DNA of 22,140 nucleotides from Flavobacteriaceae bacterium (GTDB lineage: Bacteria > Bacteroidota > Bacteroidia > Flavobacteriales > Flavobacteriaceae), in assembly GCA_002709185.1 (NCBI GenBank), contig PAQB01000009.1, positions 46,444 through 68,583 on the forward strand, in the 5' to 3' direction. A model generated the notes under the pieces. It was given only the letters and a program-made list of their open reading frames with translations. It was not told the origin of the DNA and ran no database searches. Each line of letters begins with the position of its first letter. The first letter of the stretch is position 1. The position numbers were made by a program, and so were the translations under genes. Below, piece by piece: positions 7,743 through 15,363 of the stretch.

Positions 7743-8359
7743 TAGCTTTTCTTGTTCATTGCTGATAACATGCCGCCATAAACACCATTCAAAGATGATA
7801 AATTAGAAGCAAGAGATTCCATTTGTTCCTTAAGCTTGGTCGCATTTTCAATAGATTCAGCATTGATCTCAGCTTGTTTGGCTGCGCTGTCCAATTGTGC
7901 TTTATAAAGATTGTTAATGGATTCCATTTGTGCTGTTGCCTTAGCCATTTCATCATTGTATCGATTGGTAGCACCTGCAGATCCATCCATTGAAGCCGCT
8001 GTAGCATTTAAATTTTTTATATTATCGCCCAAACTTTTCACAAGAGCCCCATCAATATTAGCCTCTTTGAGAAGTGCATCTAACTTTTTAGTTAAAATCC
8101 CTTCTGGTGATTCTTTTTTGCCTCCCTTAGACGAAGATCCGCCTGACAGCTCTGGGTAAACCAAAGACCAATCCAAATCTCCTTTCACTCTTTCAAATGC
8201 GGAATAGGTAAACACCCCTGCTTCTACAATCATTCCAATTGTAAGGATTTCAGAACCAAAAGGCCAGTGTTGAATTTTAAAAAGTGCCCCTACAATTACG
8301 ATTGCTGCACCGAGTCCGTAGACCATATTTGTGATAGTAATATTACCTTCTTTTGCCAT
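7742..8359 (-). CDS. gldL: Gliding motility / type IX secretion motor protein GldL
   Basis: 205 residues with two closely spaced membrane helices, about 11-28 and 37-54, and a long cytoplasmic C-terminal part. That part is rich in Ala, Asn and Glu and probably helical or coiled-coil (about 80-200). Helix 1 ends with a lysine (K28) before HWPFG. Helix 2 carries a glutamate (E46, in GMIVEAGVFTYSAFE). Conserved charged residues in these helices are thought to couple proton flow to rotation in the GldL-GldM motor. GldL forms the inner-membrane stator ring around GldM. It lies between gldK (37-bp gap) and gldM (45-bp gap). Confidence 0.95.
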   Translation of the reverse strand: MAKEGNITITNMVYGLGAAIVIVGALFKIQHWPFGSEILTIGMIVEAGVFTYSAFERVKGDLDWSLVYPELSGGSSSKGGKKESPEGILTKKLDALLKEANIDGALVKSLGDNIKNLNATAASMDGSAGATNRYNDEMAKATAQMESINNLYKAQLDSAAKQAEINAESIENATKLKEQMESLASNLSSLNGVYGGMLSAMNKKS

Positions 8360-8396
8360 GTTAATAGTCTTTAAATTTAATTTTTAGTTAATTTCT

Positions 8397-9764
8397 CTAG
8401 TTTGTTGCTGCATTTGCAGTCGCATCAGCCCCTAAATAATCCTGAACTGTTCTGAAGCCAATAAAACTTCTCGCAGAGTCTGCGTGCTCATAATCTCTTG
8501 TACTAACCTGTATAAAATAGGCGACATCTTTCCAAGATCCACCTCGAATCACCTTTCTAGGATCACCTTTTTTGTTTACGCTTGGGTTAAAGCTTGCTGA
8601 GTATTGATAAGAAGTCTGATCGTATGAAGAGTTAATCCACTCAGATACATTGCCAGCCATATTAAATAAATTGTAATCATTGGGCTCATAAGCATCTGCC
8701 TCAACAGTATAAAGTGCTTGGTCTGCTGCATAATTACCTCTCAGGGGTTTGAAGTTTGCTAAGAAACAGCCACGGTCGTTTTTGGCATATGGTCCACCCC
8801 AAGGAAATGTTGCACTTTGTAGACCGCCACGTGCAGCATACTCCCACTCTGCTTCAGAAGGCAATCTAAATCCATTGACATTTTGTTTTTTCTTTGATTT
8901 TTGGTAGCTATTTTTATACATAGTTCTCCATTGACAAAAAGCCTTTGCTTGTTCCCAAGTGACACCAACAACGGGGTAATTTCCATAGGCTTCATGCCAA
9001 AAATAATCATTGTGCATTGGCACGTTATAAGCATATTCAAAATCCTTTATCCAAACCGTTGTATCGGGGTAAACATTAACATCGTATTGAGTCACGAAAT
9101 CGCTTCTTCTCATGTCGCCACTAATGATGTAATCCGAATATTCGGCAGCGAGCTCAATGTCGAGATCTGTGTATTTAAACTTAAACAAACTTACGTCCCA
9201 GGCGCGATTACCATTGTACCATTCATCAGGTGGTAGATACATACCGTCCATAACTTCAGCATACAATTCATCCGGATAATCTTCTGTGTCAAAAATAAGA
9301 TCAATGTCTCTGTTTATTTTTCGGCGCTCGTCGCCATAAGTGTCTAGCATGTAGCGTTCGTAAGGGGAAAGATCTTCAGGGTCTCCAGAATCTGCATAGG
9401 CGTATTCACCAATACCATCGTCCTCGGAAGTTTTTCCTTCAAGGTCAGCCATCTCGGCCAAATTCTTTCTGATAATAGAGTCTCTAACCCATTCCACAAA
9501 TTGTCTGTATTCGCTGTTGGTAATTTCAGTTTCATCCATATAAAAGGACCTAACTGTTACTGTACGCGTCGGCGCATCTTGAACGTCAACAATGTCATCA
9601 TCGGATTTCCCCATAATAAAAGCACCTCCTGGAATAAGACTCATTCCGTATGGTTTTTCTGGGTGCCAGCGCTTTCCTTTGGCCCCTATGAGCTCGCCTT
9701 TGTCTTTACTTCCGCAACCAACAACAAGAACCAACGCTAATACTAAAAATACAATTTTCTTCAT
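8397..9764 (-). CDS. gldK: Gliding motility / type IX secretion lipoprotein GldK
   Basis: 455 residues. The N-terminus KKIVFLVLALVLVVGCGSKD is a lipoprotein signal with the lipid-bearing cysteine at 17. The rest is a formylglycine-generating-enzyme (FGE/sulfatase-modifying) fold. It begins at MSLIPGGAFIMG, with FRLPSEAEWEYAARGG, NMAGNVSEWINSSYD and VIRGGSWKDVAY...IGFRTV near the end. The segment where FGE enzymes carry catalytic cysteines has none here, so it should be structural rather than enzymatic. A long insertion (about 120-240) rich in Asp, Glu and Tyr separates the early and late parts of the fold. GldK is known to anchor the GldN ring at the outer membrane. It is the first gene of the gldKLMN cluster; I see no clear promoter in the 119 bp before it, only AT-rich DNA. 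Confidence 0.95.
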   Translation of the reverse strand: MKKIVFLVLALVLVVGCGSKDKGELIGAKGKRWHPEKPYGMSLIPGGAFIMGKSDDDIVDVQDAPTRTVTVRSFYMDETEITNSEYRQFVEWVRDSIIRKNLAEMADLEGKTSEDDGIGEYAYADSGDPEDLSPYERYMLDTYGDERRKINRDIDLIFDTEDYPDELYAEVMDGMYLPPDEWYNGNRAWDVSLFKFKYTDLDIELAAEYSDYIISGDMRRSDFVTQYDVNVYPDTTVWIKDFEYAYNVPMHNDYFWHEAYGNYPVVGVTWEQAKAFCQWRTMYKNSYQKSKKKQNVNGFRLPSEAEWEYAARGGLQSATFPWGGPYAKNDRGCFLANFKPLRGNYAADQALYTVEADAYEPNDYNLFNMAGNVSEWINSSYDQTSYQYSASFNPSVNKKGDPRKVIRGGSWKDVAYFIQVSTRDYEHADSARSFIGFRTVQDYLGADATANAATN

Positions 9765-9883
9765 AGTTTATATTTAGAGGCACTATACCCTACTTATTTA
9801 GAGTTCGTAAACTTATTTATATAATTTTAAAATTACAACTTTTTTTAGTTTAATATTCTTAAATAAACCTTAAACTAGTTTAT

Positions 9884-11041
9884 TCAATATTTTTTGTATG
9901 CTTTATACCAACTTTCAGGAATATGCCCTTGTATAGCTGTGTCATAGTCACTTTGCATACACGCTAATAACGTATGTTTACTTTTTTTAGTGTGTGAAAC
10001 TGATAAAAATGGAATTTCTACCCACCAACGACCCGTTTTGAGGCTCTTATAAAAAACCAATTCTTGAGCTTGTACTAAAACAGTATATTTATTAAATTCA
10101 TCTGGATTCTGAAAATTATCGTCCTTGACTCTGCAATTAAAACCTTCGATAAAATACCAAATCATTTGGGAAATTAACATCGTTGTGGCTTCGTCATCTG
10201 AAGAAGGCTTGTATTCATAAATCCCAAAAGAAGAGACATTATTGCTAATTCCAGCATACCTTGAAATTGCGCAAATTTCACGGCCATCAAAACCATTTGG
10301 GGAGAATTTTTGTTTAAGACTAACCTCCGAAGATTTAACAGCATTAAGATCTACAGAAATCAAGTCTGCATCCCGCATGGCAGGTTCAACTGTTTTTATA
10401 TCCTGATTTAATGCGCCAAGGCGATGGTATTCAAAAAATAATTTTTCCATCAAATCGATCTCTTCTTGCGAATTGAAATAGGTTTGAAATCCCAAGACCG
10501 TGTAATTAAACAAATTATAAGGCTTTTCTAAGATAACTTTACCGACGTAGTTGTGATTGGAAATTGGATTTGAAGAATCGCCTAAATCAAAACTTTTATC
10601 GACGTTGACAACATTAATCATCGGTTTGATATTATCATAGGCACGGTAATGCGCATAGGTAAGGTCTTGGCTGCCTCCAATGATTACTGGAATGATCTTT
10701 TGTTTGAGAAGGGCCGCAACAGTATCGGTAAGGGCAAAATAGGTGTCTTCAATGTCTGCACCCATCAAAATATCCCCTAAGTCTGCAATTTGAGCTGTCC
10801 AATTTCCAGGAAATAAGCCGTACAATGATTGGCGAATTTCTGTCAGATTTAAAGATTGCTCAACATGGTCATTAGAATTTCTAGATTCTAAGACGCCCAC
10901 AATTGCAATATCAACGTCTTTCAAGTCAGGGGAAATTTCAGAGGTATGAAGCTTTAATTTTCTGCCTAAAGTTTGAAAATGAGATACCTTTACAGCTTCA
11001 ACTAAACGGTCGGAAACTGGGGAAAGTAAACTATAATTCAT
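9884..11041 (-). CDS. Arginase/formimidoylglutamase-fold protein with a degraded metal site
   Basis: 385 residues from the ATG at 11041, one base after the topA stop codon; a longer frame inside topA (to 11137) is ignored. The ureohydrolase fold is recognisable from IIPVIIGGSQDLTYAHY, MINVVNVDKSFD and DADLISVDLNAV. These line up with the arginase motifs GGDHS, DAHxD and SxDxDxxDP. Three of the six manganese ligands are changed by my alignment: His to Gln125, His to Ser150 and Asp to Asn233; D148, D152 and D231 remain. Standard annotation would call it formimidoylglutamase or arginase, but the active site argues against hydrolysis of guanidino compounds. There is no signal peptide, so it should be cytosolic. 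It is co-directional with topA and with gldK, which begins 119 bp downstream. The true role is unknown; a structural or binding role is my inference. Confidence 0.8.
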   Translation of the reverse strand: MNYSLLSPVSDRLVEAVKVSHFQTLGRKLKLHTSEISPDLKDVDIAIVGVLESRNSNDHVEQSLNLTEIRQSLYGLFPGNWTAQIADLGDILMGADIEDTYFALTDTVAALLKQKIIPVIIGGSQDLTYAHYRAYDNIKPMINVVNVDKSFDLGDSSNPISNHNYVGKVILEKPYNLFNYTVLGFQTYFNSQEEIDLMEKLFFEYHRLGALNQDIKTVEPAMRDADLISVDLNAVKSSEVSLKQKFSPNGFDGREICAISRYAGISNNVSSFGIYEYKPSSDDEATTMLISQMIWYFIEGFNCRVKDDNFQNPDEFNKYTVLVQAQELVFYKSLKTGRWWVEIPFLSVSHTKKSKHTLLACMQSDYDTAIQGHIPESWYKAYKKY

Positions 11042-11042
11042 T

Positions 11043-13526
11043 TTATTTTTTCTTTTTTGAACGCTTCTTAACGGCTTTTTTTGGCGCCTTTGTTTCAATA
11101 ATTGATTTGACTTCTTCCAAAGTGAGTTTTGTAGCATCTACTGTTTTTGGAAGTTCAACTTTTATTTTACCCTTAATGATGTTATGTCTTCCCCAACGGG
11201 CTTTTTCAACACGAATTCCTTCTTCAACCCAATCGTGAACAATTTTATCAATTTCTTTTTGAATTTTATCTTTAATCAATGTTTCAATATCCTCTGAGGA
11301 TAGATTGTCCCAGTCGTATTTCCTGTTGACATTGATAAAAAAATTGTTCCACTTTATAAAGGGGCCAAAACGACCTTTACCCTTCTGAACAGGCAAGCCT
11401 TCATATTCATATATAGGAGCATCTGCTTTGGCTTTATCTTTGATAATTTCAATGGCTTGATCCATCTCTACACTCAAAGGGTCTAAGCCTTTAGGGATTG
11501 AAATAAATTTATTGCCGTATTTCACATAGGGTCCAAAACGACCGTTGTTAACCAAAACATCTTCCCCTTCATAAACCCCTAAATCTTTGGGTAATTTGAA
11601 TAAGTCTAAGACTTGCTCAAAGGTTATGGAGCTCAATTGTAGATTGGATGGGACACTGGCAAAAACTTGTTTTTCTTCATCGTCCATGGTTCCAATTTGA
11701 GCCATAGGGCCAAATTTCCCCAAACGCACGCTAATCTGACGTCCTGTGGATGGATCCTTCCCTAAAATACGTTCTCCAGATTCTCTATTGGCATTTTGAC
11801 GTACATCTTCTACCCTTGGGTGAAAAGATTCGTAGAAGCGTTTCATCATTTTAGTCCAGTCTGCTTTACCAGTAGCAATGGCATCAAAGTCGGCTTCGAC
11901 TTTAGCCGTAAAGTTGTAATCCAAAATCACTTCAAAATGATTGACTAAAAAGTCTGTTACAATCATTCCGATGTCTGTAGGTACCAGCTTCCCTTTGTCT
12001 GAACCAAATTTTTCGGTTTGTTTTGTTTCTGTTAAATTGTTGGCGCTTAATGTCAACACATTATATGAACGTTCCTGCCCTTCAACAGTTCCTTTCTCGA
12101 CATAATTTCTGTTTTGAATCGTTGAAATTGTAGGGGCATAAGTAGAAGGACGTCCGATACCCAATTCTTCTAATTTCTTAACCAAAGATGCTTCTGTAAA
12201 GCGGTAAGGGGGCCTTGAAAATCGTTCAGTAGCTACAATTGAATTATTTGTTAAAGGTTCATGCATTTGCATGGCAGGCAGCATCCCATCTTGCTCCGTA
12301 CTTTCATCGTCTGTTCCTTCCAAATAGACTTTTAAAAACCCATCAAAAGTAATCACCTCACCATTAGCTGTAAAGCCCTTTTCGTGTTGTGGTGTTGTGA
12401 TTTTAACATTGGTGCGCTCCAGTTTTGCATCACTCATTTGAGATGCAATGGCGCGTTTCCAAATCAACTCATACAATCTTGCTTGGTCACGTTCTACATC
12501 AACAGAATGAGTAGAAAAATTAGTGGGTCTTATCGCCTCATGTGCTTCTTGAGCCCCTTTGGATTTACCTTTGAAATTTCTTGGTTTGCTGTAAATATCT
12601 CCAAAAGCAGAAGCGATTTCTTGGGCAGCTGAAGTTCTTGCTTCCTGGGATAAGTTCACGCTGTCTGTCCGCATGTAAGTGATAAGTCCTGCCTCATATA
12701 GGCGCTGTGCCATATTCATGGTTTTACTGACCGAAAAATATAGTTTCCTAGCAGCTTCTTGCTGTAAGGTTGAGGTTGTAAATGGTGGTGCTGGTGATTT
12801 TTTTGCAGGCTTTTTCTCTAAGGCGGTTACAGAAAATTCTGCATTGACATTTTTTTCTAAAAACGATTTGGCCTCAGCTTTTGAATTGAACCCTTTGGGG
12901 AGTTTTGCCTTGAATACCTGGCCACTGGAAGTTGTAAAACGCGCCTCTATCTTGTAATTTGCTACGGGTATAAAAGCTTTAATCTCTCGCTCTCGTTCTA
13001 CAATCAAGCGCACAGATACGGACTGAACACGGCCAGCAGAAAGTCCACCCTTGACTTTTCTCCAAAGCACAGGAGACAACTCATAGCCTACAATACGATC
13101 CAATACACGGCGAGCTTGTTGGGCATCTACCAAATCGTAGTCAATAGCGCGTGGGTTTTTAACAGCTTTGTCAATCGCAGTTTTAGTAATTTCATGAAAG
13201 ACAATACGCTTGGTTTTGGATTGGTCTAGCTTTAGGGTCTCGGCTAAATGCCATGCGATGGCTTCTCCTTCCCGGTCTTCATCACTTGCCAGCCAAACCA
13301 TTTCTGCCTTTTTAGCCAGATCTTTTAAATTTTTGACAACGGTTTTTTTGTCTTTTGTTATTTCATATTTTGGAGAAAAGTCTCCATCAACATCGACCCC
13401 CAGCTCCTTGGAGGGGAGGTCAGCAATATGCCCAAAACTAGAGGCAACTTTAAAATCTTTTCCTAAAAATTTTTCAATTGTTTTGGCCTTTGCAGGCGAC
13501 TCGACAATGACAAGGTTTTTGGCCAT
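11043..13526 (-). CDS. topA: DNA topoisomerase I (type IA)
   Basis: 827 residues. The Toprim domain comes first (NLVIVESPAKAKTIEKFLG; LASDEDREGEAIAWHL with the acidic metal site). Then come the cleavage-strand domain with LSAGRVQSVSVRLIVERERE and the active-site tyrosine in GLITYMRTDS (about residue 300). The C-terminal third contains repeated topo_C-type units (GKFGPMAQIG, GRFGPYVKYGNKF, GRFGPFIKWNNFF, ARWGRHNIIKGK) and ends in a basic tail, KKAVKKRSKKKK. I find no cysteine in the whole protein, so the zinc fingers of the E. coli enzyme are absent. It relaxes negative supercoils behind RNA polymerase. The arginase-like gene follows with a 1-nt gap. TACATTTG on the minus strand at 13547-13554 is a likely -7 element. 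Confidence 0.97.
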   Translation of the reverse strand: MAKNLVIVESPAKAKTIEKFLGKDFKVASSFGHIADLPSKELGVDVDGDFSPKYEITKDKKTVVKNLKDLAKKAEMVWLASDEDREGEAIAWHLAETLKLDQSKTKRIVFHEITKTAIDKAVKNPRAIDYDLVDAQQARRVLDRIVGYELSPVLWRKVKGGLSAGRVQSVSVRLIVEREREIKAFIPVANYKIEARFTTSSGQVFKAKLPKGFNSKAEAKSFLEKNVNAEFSVTALEKKPAKKSPAPPFTTSTLQQEAARKLYFSVSKTMNMAQRLYEAGLITYMRTDSVNLSQEARTSAAQEIASAFGDIYSKPRNFKGKSKGAQEAHEAIRPTNFSTHSVDVERDQARLYELIWKRAIASQMSDAKLERTNVKITTPQHEKGFTANGEVITFDGFLKVYLEGTDDESTEQDGMLPAMQMHEPLTNNSIVATERFSRPPYRFTEASLVKKLEELGIGRPSTYAPTISTIQNRNYVEKGTVEGQERSYNVLTLSANNLTETKQTEKFGSDKGKLVPTDIGMIVTDFLVNHFEVILDYNFTAKVEADFDAIATGKADWTKMMKRFYESFHPRVEDVRQNANRESGERILGKDPSTGRQISVRLGKFGPMAQIGTMDDEEKQVFASVPSNLQLSSITFEQVLDLFKLPKDLGVYEGEDVLVNNGRFGPYVKYGNKFISIPKGLDPLSVEMDQAIEIIKDKAKADAPIYEYEGLPVQKGKGRFGPFIKWNNFFINVNRKYDWDNLSSEDIETLIKDKIQKEIDKIVHDWVEEGIRVEKARWGRHNIIKGKIKVELPKTVDATKLTLEEVKSIIETKAPKKAVKKRSKKKK

Positions 13527-13546
13527 AGCTTGATTTCTTAAGGGAA

Positions 13547-13554
13547 CAAATGTA
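13547..13554 (-). promoter_or_regulatory. Candidate -7 element for topA
   Basis: On the minus strand this reads TACATTTG, a TAnnTTTG match, 20 nt before the topA ATG. No TTG is seen at the expected 19-20 bp further upstream, so this is only half a promoter match. Confidence 0.35.
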
Positions 13555-13846
13555 GATGATTTTTTCTATTGTAGTTTTTAAATTTTTCCTAAAATTCAAA
13601 TTTCTAAGGGAAAATAGACCTAAAAACGCAGCTTAAAAAATTTCACAAAATAATGATAACCAATATATTAAATGGGTTTTTTATATTATGAAATTCCAAT
13701 TGTTTTTTGTAAATAATATAAACATGGGTTTGAACAAAACAGCTTAAAAAAAGACCCTCAGTACTCAAATTCAGTAGACACATAAGGCAAATTAACAAGG
13801 CATTTTCACAAAAAAATTAAAAAAACGCAATTTTAAACATGACACT
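13555..13846. other. Divergent intergenic region, AT-rich, no gene seen
   Basis: About 290 bp between the topA and miaB promoters contains no coding frame of useful length and no tRNA-like fold. The only internal structure I see is a 12-nt direct repeat, CAGCTTAAAAAA, at 13629-13640 and 13740-13751. This could be chance in such AT-rich DNA or a pair of protein-binding sites. Confidence 0.4.
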
Positions 13847-13877
13847 TTGTCATAATATTTAAAATAATGTATCTTTG
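13847..13877 (+). promoter_or_regulatory. Bacteroidota-type promoter of the miaB-secG operon
   Basis: TTG at 13847-13849, a 20-bp spacer and TATCTTTG at 13870-13877 fit TTG-N19/20-TAnnTTTG. Transcription would begin near 13883. This lies downstream of the in-frame ATG at 13867, which therefore cannot be the miaB start. Confidence 0.72.
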
Positions 13878-13914
13878 CACACAGCTTTCGCAAGAAGCAA
13901 TGCAAAACAAAAGC

Positions 13915-15360
13915 ATGGAGAAAATTATCAACGAATCAAAACAAGGTACTTCGTTAGCTTTGGCACCAAAAGTTGAAAACACTAAAAAGTTATTCATAGA
14001 AAGTTATGGTTGTCAAATGAATTTTAGCGACAGTGAGATTGTAGCATCTATTTTGCTAAAGGAGGGTTTTAACACCACCTCTAAATTAGAGGATGCCGAC
14101 CTCGTACTTGTCAATACTTGCTCAATTCGTGATAAAGCAGAACAAACCGTTCGCAAACGCCTTGAAAAATACAACGCGGTCAAACGCACAAATCCAAAAA
14201 TGAAAGTTGGGGTATTGGGCTGTATGGCAGAACGCCTTAAAAGTAAGTTCTTAGAAGAAGAAAAGATTGTAGATTTGGTGGTTGGACCCGATGCCTACAA
14301 AGACCTACCCAACCTTGTAGCAGAAGTGGAGGATGGACAAAGTGCTGTCAATGTAATTCTCTCAAAGGAAGAAACCTATGGCGATGTCGCTCCAGTTAGG
14401 TTAAACTCCAATGGGGTCACTGCTTTTGTTTCCATCACCCGTGGTTGTGACAATATGTGTACTTTTTGCGTAGTTCCATTTACCAGGGGACGTGAACGCA
14501 GCCGAGATCCACAAAGTATCCTTTTTGAAATCAATGATTTGCACAAAAAAGGGTACAAAGAAGTGACCCTTTTAGGTCAAAATGTGGACAGCTACCTTTG
14601 GTATGGAGGGGGGCTAAAAAAAGATTTTAAAAAGGCTTCAGAAATACAAAAAGCAACAGCGACTGATTTTGCTAAACTTCTTGAATTATGTGCCAGTGCA
14701 CATCCAAAAATGCGATTTCGTTTTTCAACATCAAACCCACAAGACATGTCCATTAGTGTCATCAAAACGATGGCTAAACATGAAAATATTTGCAATTACA
14801 TTCACTTGCCAGTACAAAGCGGAAGCGACCGGATTTTGAAAGCCATGAACCGACAACATACTCGGGAAGATTATTTTGAGCTGATTGATAACATAAAAAA
14901 GTATCTGCCTGACTGTTCTATTTCTCACGACCTGATTTGTGGCTTTCCCAGTGAAACAGAACAAGACCATCAAGACACTTTAAGTTTAATGCAGTATGTT
15001 AAATACAGTTTTGGTTATATGTTTTCTTATTCTGAGCGTCCTGGCACCTTGGCGGCAAGAAAGTTAGAAGATGACATTCCAGAAGCAACTAAGAAACTTC
15101 GTCTTCAAGAAGTTGTAGCGCTTCAACAAAAACACAGTCTTGAGCGAAGTCAAGATTTTCTAGGTCAAGTTACCGAAGTGCTAATTGAAAAAACTTCCAA
15201 AAAATCAGACGCAGAATGGGCAGGCCGAAACCCGCAAAACAGTACCGTTGTTTTTCCAAAAGAGCAGTACAAGATAGGCGATTTCGTTATGGTTAAAATT
15301 GAAAACTGCACAAGTGCCACACTCAAAGGAGTCGCACTTGGTTACTCAAAAAATAATTAG
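13915..15360 (+). CDS. miaB: tRNA-2-methylthio-N6-dimethylallyladenosine synthase MiaB
   Basis: 481 residues from the ATG at 13915 ([11 protein letters not shown]). The frame is open from an ATG at 13867, but the promoter -7 box covers 13870-13877, so that start would not be transcribed. The ATG at 13900 is a second choice. The N-terminal MTTase domain carries three cluster cysteines (C33 in [10 protein letters not shown]69 in [10 protein letters not shown]103 in LGCMAERLK). The radical-SAM domain has C178, C182 and C185 in [10 protein letters not shown], and a TRAM-like domain ends the protein (about 410-478). MiaB uses two 4Fe-4S clusters and S-adenosylmethionine to methylthiolate i6A37 in tRNAs that read UNN codons, aiding reading-frame maintenance. 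It heads a tight operon: the next ATG is 3 nt after the stop. Confidence 0.96.
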   Translation: MEKIINESKQGTSLALAPKVENTKKLFIESYGCQMNFSDSEIVASILLKEGFNTTSKLEDADLVLVNTCSIRDKAEQTVRKRLEKYNAVKRTNPKMKVGVLGCMAERLKSKFLEEEKIVDLVVGPDAYKDLPNLVAEVEDGQSAVNVILSKEETYGDVAPVRLNSNGVTAFVSITRGCDNMCTFCVVPFTRGRERSRDPQSILFEINDLHKKGYKEVTLLGQNVDSYLWYGGGLKKDFKKASEIQKATATDFAKLLELCASAHPKMRFRFSTSNPQDMSISVIKTMAKHENICNYIHLPVQSGSDRILKAMNRQHTREDYFELIDNIKKYLPDCSISHDLICGFPSETEQDHQDTLSLMQYVKYSFGYMFSYSERPGTLAARKLEDDIPEATKKLRLQEVVALQQKHSLERSQDFLGQVTEVLIEKTSKKSDAEWAGRNPQNSTVVFPKEQYKIGDFVMVKIENCTSATLKGVALGYSKNN

Positions 15361-15363
15361 ATT

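Noticed and set aside
5065..9764. The gldKLMN cluster as a new secretion or motility system
   Set aside because: Gene order, lengths and key motifs match the known type IX secretion / gliding machinery; there is nothing novel in its composition here.
11042..11137. N-terminal extension of the arginase-like protein into topA
   Set aside because: The extra 32 residues are an out-of-frame reading of the Lys-rich TopA tail; the ATG at 11041, one base after the topA stop, is the natural start.
13629..13751. Two copies of CAGCTTAAAAAA in the topA-miaB gap as a CRISPR or iteron array
   Set aside because: There are only two copies, 111 bp apart and AT-rich; no further units or regular spacing are seen.
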